NCBI RefSeq assembly: GCF_028867965.1
Contig: NZ_JAPQNT010000001.1
Coordinates: forward strand, 1 to 64,000
Source of the DNA: Flavobacterium sp. SUN046
GTDB lineage: Bacteria > Bacteroidota > Bacteroidia > Flavobacteriales > Flavobacteriaceae
Reading direction: 5' to 3'
DNA: 64,000 bases
The notes beneath the pieces are model-generated. The model ran no database searches, was not told where the DNA came from, and saw only the letters and a program-made list of their open reading frames with translations. A program made the position numbers and the translations under genes. Of the stretch, positions 35,908 through 45,482 are shown in pieces. Each line of letters starts with the position of its first letter. The first letter of the stretch is position 1.

Positions 35908-38061
35908 ATGATTCCACAATTATTTGTAGAAAGCATCGATTTAGGTGATGGAAGAAGCATCACAATCGAGACAGGACGTTTAGCAAAACAAGCTGACGGT
36001 TCTGTAGTAGTAAGAATTGGTAACACTGTAATCTTAGGAACAGTTGTATCATCAAGAAAAGCAAGTCCAGGTATCGACTTTTTACCGTTAACGGTAGATT
36101 ATCGTGAAAAATTTGCAGCAGCAGGTCGTTTTCCTGGAGGTTTCTTCAAAAGAGAAGCGCGTCCAAGTGACAACGAAGTATTAACAATGAGATTAGTTGA
36201 CCGTGTTTTACGTCCGCTTTTCCCATCAGATTACCATGCAGAAGTTCAAGTTATGATTCAGTTAATGTCTCATGATGATGAAGTTATGCCAGACGCATTA
36301 GCAGGATTAGCAGCTTCGGCAGCACTTGCTTTGTCTGATATTCCATTTGAAACATTAATTTCTGAAGCTAGAGTTGGAAGAATTGACGGTAAATTCATCA
36401 TCAATCCAAGTCGTGCACAATTAGAATTGTCTGATATTGACATGATGATTGGAGCTTCAACCGATTCTATCGCAATGGTAGAAGGTGAAATGAAAGAAAT
36501 TTCAGAAGCTGAAATGGTAGAAGCAATTAAATTTGCTCACGAACACATCAAAAATCAAATTGCTGCTCAAGAAAGATTGCAAGCTGCTTTTGGTAAAAAA
36601 GAAGTTCGTACTTATGAGGGAGAAAAATCTGACGAAGCTATTTACGCTAAAGTAAAAGCTTATGCTTATGATAAAATTTACGCAATTGCAAGTAAAGGTT
36701 CAGCTAAACACGAACGTTCAGCTGCATTTGACGCTGTAAAAGAAGAAGTAAAAGCACTATTTACAGAAGAAGAATTAGCTGAAAACGGAGATTTAGTTGG
36801 AAAATATTTCTACAAAACCAATAAAGAAGCAGTTCGTAACGTAACTTTAGATTTAGGAACTCGTCTTGACGGAAGAAAAACTACAGAAATCAGACCAATT
36901 TGGTGTGAAGTAGATTATTTGCCATCAGTTCACGGTTCGGCATTGTTTACACGTGGAGAAACTCAAGCATTGGCAACGGCAACTTTAGGAACATCTAGAG
37001 AGGCAAACCAAATTGATTCACCATCAGAACAAGGAGAAGAAAAATTCTATTTACACTATAATTTCCCACCATTTTCTACCGGAGAAGCTCGTCCGTTAAG
37101 AGGAACTTCAAGAAGAGAAGTTGGTCACGGAAACTTGGCGCAACGTGCCTTAAAAAATATGATTCCTGCCGATTGTCCATATACAATTCGTGTCGTTTCT
37201 GAAGTATTAGAATCTAACGGTTCGTCTTCAATGGCGACAGTTTGTGCTGGAACATTATCATTAATGGATGCTGGTATTCAAATGATTCGTCCGGTTTCTG
37301 GAATTGCAATGGGATTGATTACTGACGGTGATCGTTTTGCAGTTTTATCTGATATTTTAGGTGATGAAGATCATTTAGGAGATATGGATTTCAAAGTTAC
37401 TGGAACTTCAGAAGGAATTACAGCATGTCAAATGGACATCAAAATTGACGGATTGAAATATGAAATCATGGAGCAAGCATTAGCTCAAGCTCGTGATGGA
37501 CGTTTACACATCTTAGGAAAATTAACTGAAACATTGGCTCAACCAAGAAATGATGTAAAAGTTCATGCTCCAAAAATTATCATGAGAACTATTCCTGGTG
37601 CTTTCATTGGTGCTTTAATTGGACCTGGTGGAAAAGTAATTCAAGAATTACAAAAAGCTACTGGAACTACAATTGTTATTAATGAAGTTGATGAGCAAGG
37701 TGTTGTTGAAATTTTAGGTACTAATCCTGACGGAATTGCAGCTGTTTTAGCTAAAATCGATTCGATTATCTTTAAGCCAACAATGGGTGAAGCTTATGAA
37801 GTGAAAGTAATTAAAATGTTAGATTTTGGTGCAGTTGTAGAATATACATCGGCTCCAGGAAACGAAGTTTTATTACACGTATCTGAACTAGCTTGGGAAA
37901 GAACAGAAAATGTGACTGATGTTGTAAATATGGGTGATGTTTTCATGGTGAAATATTTAGGAGTTGATCCTAAAACTAGAAAAGAAAAAGTTTCTAGAAA
38001 AGCACTTTTACCAAGACCTCCAAGAGAAGATGCTAAAATTATTACACCAAAAGCGGAATAA
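35908..38061 (+). CDS. pnp: Polyribonucleotide nucleotidyltransferase (PNPase)
   Basis: A 717-residue exoribonuclease that degrades RNA 3' to 5' with phosphate. It has two RNase PH domains ([47 protein letters not shown]), a linking helical domain, a KH domain ([16 protein letters not shown]) at about 565-625 and an S1 domain ([19 protein letters not shown]) at about 630-700. All are in the usual order. Its placement after rpsO is common in bacteria. Confidence 0.98.
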   Translation: MIPQLFVESIDLGDGRSITIETGRLAKQADGSVVVRIGNTVILGTVVSSRKASPGIDFLPLTVDYREKFAAAGRFPGGFFKREARPSDNEVLTMRLVDRVLRPLFPSDYHAEVQVMIQLMSHDDEVMPDALAGLAASAALALSDIPFETLISEARVGRIDGKFIINPSRAQLELSDIDMMIGASTDSIAMVEGEMKEISEAEMVEAIKFAHEHIKNQIAAQERLQAAFGKKEVRTYEGEKSDEAIYAKVKAYAYDKIYAIASKGSAKHERSAAFDAVKEEVKALFTEEELAENGDLVGKYFYKTNKEAVRNVTLDLGTRLDGRKTTEIRPIWCEVDYLPSVHGSALFTRGETQALATATLGTSREANQIDSPSEQGEEKFYLHYNFPPFSTGEARPLRGTSRREVGHGNLAQRALKNMIPADCPYTIRVVSEVLESNGSSSMATVCAGTLSLMDAGIQMIRPVSGIAMGLITDGDRFAVLSDILGDEDHLGDMDFKVTGTSEGITACQMDIKIDGLKYEIMEQALAQARDGRLHILGKLTETLAQPRNDVKVHAPKIIMRTIPGAFIGALIGPGGKVIQELQKATGTTIVINEVDEQGVVEILGTNPDGIAAVLAKIDSIIFKPTMGEAYEVKVIKMLDFGAVVEYTSAPGNEVLLHVSELAWERTENVTDVVNMGDVFMVKYLGVDPKTRKEKVSRKALLPRPPREDAKIITPKAE

Positions 38062-38081
38062 TAATTTAGTTTTTAATATTT

Positions 38082-38120
38082 AAAACCCCAATTCATTTAA
38101 TTGAATTGGGGTTTTTGTTT
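38082..38120. terminator. Bidirectional terminator between pnp and the toxin gene
   Basis: AAAACCCCAATTCA (38082-38095) pairs perfectly with TGAATTGGGGTTTT (38102-38115), 14 bp with a 6-base loop. T tracts are present on both strands, serving pnp and the convergent parE. Confidence 0.88.
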
Positions 38121-38127
38121 TATTAAT

Positions 38128-38427
38128 TTATTCCGATAATCGATTTTCAATATCCATTCTTTCGTGTAAAACTCTAACCACTTCAATCTCATTTTGCTTG
38201 TTCTTTAAAAATAAAATTAAGTGTGATTTTATTTTGGAACATCTATAGGATTTTCTAATAGTTGAAAAGTCTCGAGCCATTTCAAAGTTTACTGCTATAA
38301 ATTCAATTTCGTCAAAAATTAAATTATAATATCGATTTGCCTGTTCAACTGACCAGTTTTCAGCTGTATAAATCCATATCTTATTAATGTCATCAAGTGC
38401 CTTTTCACTTATTATGTATTTTGACAT
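38128..38427 (-). CDS. ParE/RelE-type toxin
   Basis: A 99-residue toxin of the ParE/RelE plasmid-stabilisation superfamily, shown by the start YIISEKALDDINKIWIYTAENW and the end VVRVLHERMDIENRL, each in part. ParE toxins inhibit DNA gyrase; RelE-like ones cut mRNA on the ribosome. The partner's ParD type favours ParE. Its ATG overlaps the antitoxin stop by one base (TAATG), giving translational coupling. Confidence 0.9.
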   Translation of the reverse strand: MSKYIISEKALDDINKIWIYTAENWSVEQANRYYNLIFDEIEFIAVNFEMARDFSTIRKSYRCSKIKSHLILFLKNKQNEIEVVRVLHERMDIENRLSE

Positions 38428-38672
38428 TATTTTTGAAAATTAGCTTTAAGTGTCTCAAGATTTTTATTGCGATCAAAATCTTTAATCTTAGTACTTTTTT
38501 CTCCAATCTTTAGTTCATTAATTAGTGATTTTGCTTTATTTTCTTCTTGTTCAAACAAACGCAATGCAGTTCTAACAACTTCGCTTACAGAATTATATTT
38601 TCCTGTAGCAACTTGCTCACTAATGAAATTTTCAAAATAATCTCCTAACAAAATTGATGTATTGCGTGCCAT
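38427..38672 (-). CDS. ParD-type antitoxin
   Basis: An 81-residue antitoxin. The N-terminal half is a ribbon-helix-helix DNA-binding domain (TSILLGDYFENFISEQVATG, YNSVSEVVRTALRLFEQEE), the ParD/CC2985 type; the charged C-terminal half should wrap the toxin. It probably represses its own promoter through the palindrome just upstream. First gene of the pair. Confidence 0.9.
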   Translation of the reverse strand: MARNTSILLGDYFENFISEQVATGKYNSVSEVVRTALRLFEQEENKAKSLINELKIGEKSTKIKDFDRNKNLETLKANFQK

Positions 38673-38689
38673 AACTAAATAATTTAAAA

Positions 38690-38720
38690 CAAAAATACCA
38701 ATTATTGGTATACAAACAAA
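38690..38720 (-). promoter_or_regulatory. parDE promoter with palindromic operator
   Basis: On the minus strand TTTG (complement of 38717-38720) is followed after 19 bp by TATTTTTG (complement of 38690-38697), an exact consensus promoter. The spacer holds a perfect 17-bp inverted repeat, ATACCAAT-T-ATTGGTAT (38695-38711), which overlaps the -7 box and is the likely ParD binding site. Confidence 0.75.
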
Positions 38721-38792
38721 TATATTTTTAATTTTTTTAAATCCAATTTAAACATCCAAACCACCTCATTTAATTTTTAAAAATTAAATTAT

Positions 38793-38800
38793 TACATTTG
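38793..38800 (+). promoter_or_regulatory. -7 element of the DUF2339 gene
   Basis: TACATTTG matches TAnnTTTG, 20 bp before the ATG at 38821. The -33 region lacks a clear TTTG. Confidence 0.5.
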
Positions 38801-38820
38801 ATTCAATCAAAACCAAAACC

Positions 38821-41800
38821 ATGACCTTTATCATAATCGTTTTAGCCATTTGTATTTTTATATTGTTCAATTATTTATTTGAAATTAAAAGAGAAAATAA
38901 ATTCATTAAAGACGTACTTCAAAAGAATAGCGATGAAAATAATTCTTTGAGAAAAGAAATTTCAGAAATAAAGAAATCAATTGATGGAAAAACAATAACA
39001 ACTTCAATAGAAGAAATAAAACCAATCGCTGAACCAATTCAAGAAATTGTAATTGAAGAATATCAACCGTACTTCACTCCTATTGCGGACGAAGATTTAC
39101 CAAAAGAACTAGCAACTGTTGAAGAAACTTCACAAATAGATGAATCACTTTCAATTGAAAAACCAATAGAACATAAAGAAGAGCCTATAGCAGTTTATGA
39201 AAGTCAATCCGTTCCAAGACTTGAAAAACAAATACCAATTGAAGAAAAAGTCCATGTAGAAAGTGCTTTTTCAAAATTCCTAAAAAATGCCGAAAAACAA
39301 TTCGCAGATAATTGGACTGGAATTCTAGGAACAGCAATTATGGTTCTCGGAATTGGCTATTTAAGCATTTACACCGCACTAAAAGTCGCACCATTATTCC
39401 GTATTTTAATTTTATGGTTGTATGCTGGTTTGCTGTTTGGTTCCTATTATTTTCTAAACAAAAAAGAAAAATGGGCGACTACAGGATTATGGCTCAGAAG
39501 TGCTGGAGCCAGTTTATTTTTATTTGGATGTTTTGGTGCTTCTCAAATTCCGCCATTGACTTTTATTTCAAATTCTATTGCTGGATATGCACTTATAGGA
39601 TTCGGAATTGCGCTTAATTTATACGTCGGTTACATTATCAAAAAACAAACATTTTTATCGCTTCATGTGATTTTGAGCATGCTGATTTTGTGTGTAATTC
39701 CAGAAAAAACGTTGGCAACTTTTATTTTAGCTTCGATAACGGCAACTATCGGAATTATCCTTTCTTACAAAGAAAAATGGGAATATCATTTGCTAATTGT
39801 GATTACGGCATTCATCATTTTCGATATTTGGTTTAATGCGCAAGGCACGAAATTATCATTAACCGAGAACATAATTGCAATTCTCGGAATCATAGCCGTT
39901 GCCGGAAGTTGTATGTTCATGCAATACCGTAGCGTTTATGAAAATACACGATTTGATAAAGCTGGTTTTATCACACATTTAACCAATTGGGTTTTATTTG
40001 CAACCGGATTAATTTTGCATTCTACTGGAAGTAAATTCAAAACATTTGTGCTGTTTATCGGAGCGCTTATTTGCTTATTTATTGCACTTCGAGCTCGAAA
40101 AAAGAAAGTGTTTTGGCTGTATCATTTAGATGGAATGGTGTCGTTTGTGCTTTTCGCATTGAGTATCATTATGCTGAACGATTGGAAAGTCGGAATTGAT
40201 ATCATCGCTTGCATTTTATACTTATTAATTGCGGTTTGCTTGTTTGTAGTTTACAAAGAAAAAGAAGTTTTATTGCATAAAATTTTCCTCGGAATCAATC
40301 ATTTATTCGGAATTGGATTGTTGATTTTTGGAGCGTTATTGGTTTCTAATTCATTAGATGCTGTGAAAATTACGAGTGCGATTACAACAACAATTTTTCT
40401 ATCTGTATTGGCGATTTCGATTCCGATTATTACTGCTATCAAAAAAGAATTTTCTGAAGTCGATTCATTTTTCGGAGAAAAAAGCTTGAGTTTAAACGGA
40501 ATTCTAGCGATGATTTTTTCAGTTTTTGTGATTATAAAATCGCACGATATTTTGGCTAACAACAATTCTTTTGTTTATGTTTTAATTGGAATTGCTTTGA
40601 TTTGGGCATTTTTAAAAAGGAAATTCGACAATCCAACCTTTGATATCGGACGAATATTATTTTATGTATTGACCTTATTTGTTGGGATTTTCATTATCAA
40701 AATTCAAGAAAAATCATTTTACGACATCACGTTTGCTTTGGGAATTTTGATTGTTGTAGCATTCAATTGGACGATTAAATATTTCTATAAAAATGATTTT
40801 ATCATACGATTTATCGGAATCATTGGCGTGAATGCTTTGTTGCTATTATTGGTTTACAAATATTTACCGCATTATCAAATTGTTCAAATTTTTAGTTTAT
40901 TCGGAATTGCATTATTGAACCACGAATTCTTATGGATGAATTACAAGAAAAATAGTTTGACAACTGACAATCAAACGTTGCTTTATATTTTCTATTATTT
41001 CTTTGCAATCGTCGGAAGTTTGTTGTTTTTATATCATGCGACTGATTTTACAAATCCCGAAATCGGATTGACTTGCCTTGGAATTTCTGCAATTGAAATC
41101 TACGTTTTATTTGCTAAAAAAATCAGAAACAATTCAGAAGAAACCGCAAGCGAATGGACAAATTTCAATTTAGTGAATTCTGAATTATTACTTTTTAATG
41201 TAATTGTATTTGGTTTTTCTTGTATTAAAATTGAGTATGTTTCAATATATTTTGCTGGATTTGCACTACTAACATTTGTAGCTTTTCAAAAATTGGAAGA
41301 GTTCAAACGCTATAACATTTATTCGTTTCTTTTGTTGATTGGAAGCATACTTCTAACACTTTTTGTTGCTTTTGACAACATGTACGAAAAAGGAAAAACC
41401 GTAATTTATTTAACCCAAACCGCGACTGTTTTATTGTCGGTTGGTTATTCGTATTTGCAATTTAAAGCTACCGATGAAAAAGCAAAACGATTCATCACAA
41501 TTTTACCTTACATTCAGAATTTATGGATTGTGGCGTTGCTATTTATTCAAGTTGAAATTGCTTATTTGCCATTATTATTTATGGTTTTAGCATTACTGAA
41601 TTTCTGGCTAATTAGTAAAGAAAAAATCAAAATTGAATTTCATTTTGTTCCAATAGTAGCTTTGTTGGCAATTGTTGTTTCAGTATATTATAGTTTTGAT
41701 AAATTAAATAATTTCACAGTAATTGATTGGATTTTACAACTTTCAAGTGTGGCTTTTGGCTTGGTTTTAGTACTACTTTTGAACAAAAAAGAAACAATAG

Positions 41801-42423
41801 ATTCAATAAAAACCAACTATCAAATTGTGTTGAATGTTTGGCTTTCGATTATTATGTTTTCGCAATTGGAACACAAATGGTTGCCAGTTTATTGGGCTTT
41901 AGTGGCAATATTGAATTTGTATTTGTATCACAAAAAAATCAGTCAAGAGAAGAATATTAGTCTGGTTTACTATTTACTTGCCAATTTACATTTAGGGTTT
42001 TTGAGTTTCAATTTTTATCAATCTAAATTCTTGGCGATTTATCTTTTGATATTTGCACTTTTGGCTGTTTACATTTATTTAGCTTCCAAATGGTTGGAGA
42101 ACTTCAAACTCAAAAATAGTTTGTTGATTTATCCTGCAACATTAAGTATTGGCTGTTTTTTATACCTAACTTTTGATAAAGGAATTCTAACGTTCTTCTG
42201 GATTTTAGAAGCACTCGGATTGTTGATTTTAGGTATTATCTTGAAAGAAAAATACTTTAGATATGTTTCACTTTCTTTGGTTGGCGTTTGTGTAATCCGA
42301 TTAATGTTCTTCGATTTATCAAATGCTGATTTCTTAATTCGAGCATTAGTTTTACTTGGCGTTGGTGTAGTTTTATTGGTAATGAATAGTTTGTTTAAAA
42401 AGTACAAAGATCGATTTGAGTAA
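38821..42423 (+). CDS. DUF2339 large polytopic membrane protein
   Basis: A 1200-residue inner-membrane protein. One N-terminal helix is followed by a coiled-coil/acidic segment (about residues 20-155, rich in E, P and I), then AEKQFADNWTGILGTAIMVLGIGYL, the DUF2339 signature, and roughly 30 hydrophobic helices to the end. The family function is unknown. The gene is monocistronic, with a terminator after it. Codon use and composition match the surroundings, so there is no sign of transfer. Confidence 0.85.
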   Translation: MTFIIIVLAICIFILFNYLFEIKRENKFIKDVLQKNSDENNSLRKEISEIKKSIDGKTITTSIEEIKPIAEPIQEIVIEEYQPYFTPIADEDLPKELATVEETSQIDESLSIEKPIEHKEEPIAVYESQSVPRLEKQIPIEEKVHVESAFSKFLKNAEKQFADNWTGILGTAIMVLGIGYLSIYTALKVAPLFRILILWLYAGLLFGSYYFLNKKEKWATTGLWLRSAGASLFLFGCFGASQIPPLTFISNSIAGYALIGFGIALNLYVGYIIKKQTFLSLHVILSMLILCVIPEKTLATFILASITATIGIILSYKEKWEYHLLIVITAFIIFDIWFNAQGTKLSLTENIIAILGIIAVAGSCMFMQYRSVYENTRFDKAGFITHLTNWVLFATGLILHSTGSKFKTFVLFIGALICLFIALRARKKKVFWLYHLDGMVSFVLFALSIIMLNDWKVGIDIIACILYLLIAVCLFVVYKEKEVLLHKIFLGINHLFGIGLLIFGALLVSNSLDAVKITSAITTTIFLSVLAISIPIITAIKKEFSEVDSFFGEKSLSLNGILAMIFSVFVIIKSHDILANNNSFVYVLIGIALIWAFLKRKFDNPTFDIGRILFYVLTLFVGIFIIKIQEKSFYDITFALGILIVVAFNWTIKYFYKNDFIIRFIGIIGVNALLLLLVYKYLPHYQIVQIFSLFGIALLNHEFLWMNYKKNSLTTDNQTLLYIFYYFFAIVGSLLFLYHATDFTNPEIGLTCLGISAIEIYVLFAKKIRNNSEETASEWTNFNLVNSELLLFNVIVFGFSCIKIEYVSIYFAGFALLTFVAFQKLEEFKRYNIYSFLLLIGSILLTLFVAFDNMYEKGKTVIYLTQTATVLLSVGYSYLQFKATDEKAKRFITILPYIQNLWIVALLFIQVEIAYLPLLFMVLALLNFWLISKEKIKIEFHFVPIVALLAIVVSVYYSFDKLNNFTVIDWILQLSSVAFGLVLVLLLNKKETIDSIKTNYQIVLNVWLSIIMFSQLEHKWLPVYWALVAILNLYLYHKKISQEKNISLVYYLLANLHLGFLSFNFYQSKFLAIYLLIFALLAVYIYLASKWLENFKLKNSLLIYPATLSIGCFLYLTFDKGILTFFWILEALGLLILGIILKEKYFRYVSLSLVGVCVIRLMFFDLSNADFLIRALVLLGVGVVLLVMNSLFKKYKDRFE

Positions 42424-42431
42424 AATAAATG

Positions 42432-42459
42432 ACCCCAACTTTATTTTAGTTGGGGTTTT
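42432..42459. terminator. Bidirectional terminator after the DUF2339 gene
   Basis: ACCCCAACT (42432-42440) and AGTTGGGGT (42448-42456) form a 9-bp stem with a 7-base loop followed by T residues. It lies 8 bp from the DUF2339 stop and also ends the convergent pair on the minus strand. Confidence 0.85.
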
Positions 42460-42462
42460 GGA

Positions 42463-43086
42463 TTACATTCGATAAACAATTCCAAATGCTAAAGATTGAG
42501 AGCCAAAATTAGATTCATGACTTTTTTTAAACATGGTATATGGTGTATAATAATAGCTGCAAAATATTCCGAAATCATAAACATTAAGTTTTATTGTTTG
42601 AGATAAAAATATTGTATTCAAATTGGTTTTTTTATTTAATTTATCTCTTATTTGATCACCGTAATATTCTGGAACATTATAATAAAGAGCCGCCCAACCT
42701 ATACCTGAATTGCTCTCGACATTAAAATTAGTATTGTTTTTGTTAAATGAAAAAATTCTAGAATATCTTAAACCTGCTTTTAGTCCATCTTTACTAGAAT
42801 CAAATTTCACTATTGAATTATCATCATTATATTCGATAGCTCGTGGTTTATTTAAAAAATTCAATTCAATTCCTAAATCTAAAAATTGATTTTTTTTAAT
42901 TTTATTTCTTAACCAAATTCCAATGTTATAGGATTTTTCAAACTTATTGGATAAATCTTTTTGTGGATTTTGAATTCCAATTTCAAAATAAACCCTTCTA
43001 AAATCATCAACTTTTTCATAATGAATTGTGTCTTGAGAATACATTTTTGAGAAAATCAGGACGAATACTATAACTAACTTTTTCAT
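42463..43086 (-). CDS. Exported protein, probable small outer-membrane beta-barrel
   Basis: A 207-residue protein with signal peptide MKKLVIVFVLIFSKMYSQ. The rest shows alternating polar/hydrophobic strands (VYFEIGIQNP, YNIGIWLRNK, QFLDLGIELNF, GLRYSRIF) and ends in GIVYRM, typical of a small outer-membrane barrel. No family is recognised. It starts 2 bp after the upstream lipoprotein gene, so they form an operon. Confidence 0.7.
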   Translation of the reverse strand: MKKLVIVFVLIFSKMYSQDTIHYEKVDDFRRVYFEIGIQNPQKDLSNKFEKSYNIGIWLRNKIKKNQFLDLGIELNFLNKPRAIEYNDDNSIVKFDSSKDGLKAGLRYSRIFSFNKNNTNFNVESNSGIGWAALYYNVPEYYGDQIRDKLNKKTNLNTIFLSQTIKLNVYDFGIFCSYYYTPYTMFKKSHESNFGSQSLAFGIVYRM

Positions 43087-43088
43087 AA

Positions 43089-43607
43089 CTATCTTTTATT
43101 AAATATGTATTTAGAATTCCATGAAGTTCCGGCACCCATAATCAATAACATTCCTGAATTATCATAATAATTATTGACAACTAAAGATGAATCTTGATTA
43201 ATTGACAATCGTACCCTATTTTTATGTGTTGTTATAAAAATTGGTGGATACAAATTAGTGTCATAATCTAAATAAAACTGGAAAAACTTTCGTTTAAACT
43301 TACCTTCAAAAGTTTTATAATGTTTTCCACCCAAAACGTCAAAAAAACAAACAAAGATTGTATTTCGCTTAGATTGTATTTGCACAATCGAATCGGAATC
43401 TTTCAAGTCAAAAAACTTAGTAATTTTAGTAGTTCTACCATTTTCTGATAAAGTTGAATTTGTAAAATTCCCTGAAATATTCTTGTGAATATTTACTAAT
43501 TCTTTTCTTTTAAATGAATCTACAGATGAACAAGAGGTAATCAAAAGTGTTAAACAAATCAATGTTACAATACATCGATGGTTTTTGGAAAAAATTTTTG
43601 TTTTCAT
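43089..43607 (-). CDS. Hypothetical lipoprotein
   Basis: A 172-residue protein with a lipoprotein signal (lipobox LITSC, Cys26). The body is beta-rich and basic and shows no motif I recognise. It is first of a two-gene operon with the barrel-like protein and is divergent from an HTH regulator, with a TAAGTTTG box (complement of 43633-43640) upstream. The pair may be under that regulator. Confidence 0.7.
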   Translation of the reverse strand: MKTKIFSKNHRCIVTLICLTLLITSCSSVDSFKRKELVNIHKNISGNFTNSTLSENGRTTKITKFFDLKDSDSIVQIQSKRNTIFVCFFDVLGGKHYKTFEGKFKRKFFQFYLDYDTNLYPPIFITTHKNRVRLSINQDSSLVVNNYYDNSGMLLIMGAGTSWNSKYIFNKR

Positions 43608-43632
43608 AATTATATGTTTTTAAATTACATGA

Positions 43633-43702
43633 CAAACTTATTGTGATTATTACAATTAAATTTGCTGAAAACAATTATAAAATTGATTACATTTGTGATT
43701 AT
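43633..43702. promoter_or_regulatory. Divergent promoters with repeated TTGTGATTAT sites
   Basis: TTGTGATTAT occurs at 43641-43650 and again at 43693-43702. The first adjoins the minus-strand -7 box TAAGTTTG (complement of 43633-43640) of the lipoprotein gene; the second overlaps the end of the plus-strand -7 box TACATTTG (43688-43695) of the HTH gene. This is the layout expected for an autoregulator acting on both directions. Confidence 0.5.
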
Positions 43703-43710
43703 CGCAAAAT

Positions 43711-44676
43711 ATGAATCATCAAGAGCTACTTTTAAAAACTATTAGGAAACAACTTACTACAACAAGTTCTTTAATTGATGAAATTGCTGTTGTGCTAAGT
43801 ATAAGTTATGACGCTGCGCATCGAAGAGTTTCAATGAAAAGTAAATTTTCTATAGAAGAAACTATAATGTTGTGCCATCACTATGGATTTTCGATGGATG
43901 CTATTTTTAGCAATCAAAATAAAGTGATGGTTGAAAAAACCAAAGAAGTAAAGTCGTTTGACGATATGGTTTCTTATTTTGAGCAATCGTCCAATTATTT
44001 AAAACAATATGCAACTTCTGAAAATACGACTTTATTTTATTCAGCTAAAGATATTCCGTTGTTTTATACTATTGGCGGTACTTTATTATCTAAATTCAAA
44101 TTGTATGTGTGGCTGAATTTATTAATTGGAACTGAAAACCAAGAAGCCTTTGAAAAATTTCAATTAACAAAACCTTTTCAAGAATATACCGAAATTTTAA
44201 AAACCGTTTATGAAAATTCAAACGTTAGTGAAATTTGGAATGACACTACAATAAACAGCACTTTACAGCAGATAAATTACTTCTATGAATCGGGATTATT
44301 AACATTGCAAAACGCAACTTTACTGTATGAAGAAATGAAAAAAATGTTGCAATTGGTAGAAGAAAAATGCAGCAAAAACAATCCAAAATATCATTTGTAT
44401 TTCAATGAACTTCTTATTCTGAACAACAACGTTTTAGTTTCTAACGAAAACACAAAGTCATTGTTTATTCCCTATACAATGTTGGGTTATTTCATTACCG
44501 AAGACAAGGCAACTTGCGAGAATGCGAGTGATTATTATTTGCATCAAATAAAAAATTCGAAGTCATTAAATCTTTCAGGAACACGAGATAGAAAGGTGTT
44601 TTTTAATAAGGCAAAGTTGAAAATTGATTATTATCTTCAAAAGTTAAATTTTCAAAATGACTTTGATTACATTTAG
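43711..44676 (+). CDS. Helix-turn-helix regulator, Bacteroidetes type
   Basis: A 321-residue soluble protein. The first 65 residues look like a HTH/winged domain: LIDEIAVVLSISYDAAHRRVS followed by KFSIEETIMLCHHYGFSMDAIF. The remaining 250 residues are helical without a known motif, possibly a TPR-like sensor. Proteins of this layout are common and uncharacterised in Flavobacteria. It precedes the four-gene envelope cluster by 59 bp and is a candidate for its control. Confidence 0.7.
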   Translation: MNHQELLLKTIRKQLTTTSSLIDEIAVVLSISYDAAHRRVSMKSKFSIEETIMLCHHYGFSMDAIFSNQNKVMVEKTKEVKSFDDMVSYFEQSSNYLKQYATSENTTLFYSAKDIPLFYTIGGTLLSKFKLYVWLNLLIGTENQEAFEKFQLTKPFQEYTEILKTVYENSNVSEIWNDTTINSTLQQINYFYESGLLTLQNATLLYEEMKKMLQLVEEKCSKNNPKYHLYFNELLILNNNVLVSNENTKSLFIPYTMLGYFITEDKATCENASDYYLHQIKNSKSLNLSGTRDRKVFFNKAKLKIDYYLQKLNFQNDFDYI

Positions 44677-44735
44677 AAAAGGAATACTTTTACGTAAGAA
44701 CATTCTTCTTTTTTAAACCTCAAATCAAAATTGTT

Positions 44736-45473
44736 ATGTTTTTTAAAACAAAAGCGCCTAAATACCAGCTCTTTATTGCTTTACTTTTTTTGGCATTTTC
44801 TAATTATATACAAAGTCAAAATACTACTTCTAATTCAATTTATGACTGGTTTGACAGCAAAGTTGGAAAAGAAAATTTAGACATCAACAACGGTAAAATC
44901 TTATTGAATTATGACAAATCAATAAACGGCAACGATAGATTTTATTTTGACAATTATTACTACGGAACTATCAAATATGACAATCAAATTTATAACAATA
45001 TACTTTTGAATTATGACATCTTAAATGATGAAATCGTAATAAAATCAAATAATGAATCTGTTAAAAATGCCATCGTTTTAATTAAAGAAAAAGTTGAATA
45101 TTTTATTTTAAATAATATTAAATATGTCAATTTGAATTATTCTGAGCTAGTAACTCCTGAATTTATTAAGGGTTTTCTCGAAGAAAGAACAATTGGAACA
45201 AATTTCACAATTTTAATTAAACACAAAAAAGATAAATCAAGCATTGTAAAAAATGATGCTTTTATAGATGATTTTACTGAAAGAACTTATTTCTATTTAA
45301 AATTCAAAAATCAATTTTATTCGATAAATTCTAAAAAAGATATTGTAACTATTTTGCCAGAATACAAAAAAAACATCAACGAATTCTATGCAAATAATCA
45401 ATTGGTTGAAAAATCAAATAAGACTAAATTTTTAGAAGATTTATTCAATTATTTAAATACAATTATCAAGTAA
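44736..45473 (+). CDS. Hypothetical exported protein of the TonB/DUF4249 cluster
   Basis: A 245-residue protein with signal peptide (LFIALLFLAFSNYIQSQ, cleavage near residue 29). The body is rich in N, K, I and Y with no motif I recognise. It ends 9 bp before the TonB receptor gene, implying cotranscription. Its position before an STN-type receptor might suggest a signalling or accessory role, but nothing in the sequence shows this. Confidence 0.65.
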   Translation: MFFKTKAPKYQLFIALLFLAFSNYIQSQNTTSNSIYDWFDSKVGKENLDINNGKILLNYDKSINGNDRFYFDNYYYGTIKYDNQIYNNILLNYDILNDEIVIKSNNESVKNAIVLIKEKVEYFILNNIKYVNLNYSELVTPEFIKGFLEERTIGTNFTILIKHKKDKSSIVKNDAFIDDFTERTYFYLKFKNQFYSINSKKDIVTILPEYKKNINEFYANNQLVEKSNKTKFLEDLFNYLNTIIK

Positions 45474-45482
45474 ATTTATCCA

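Noticed and set aside
38821..42423. DUF2339 gene as a horizontally acquired giant membrane protein
   Set aside because: Composition and codon use match the neighbours and the family is widespread in bacteria.
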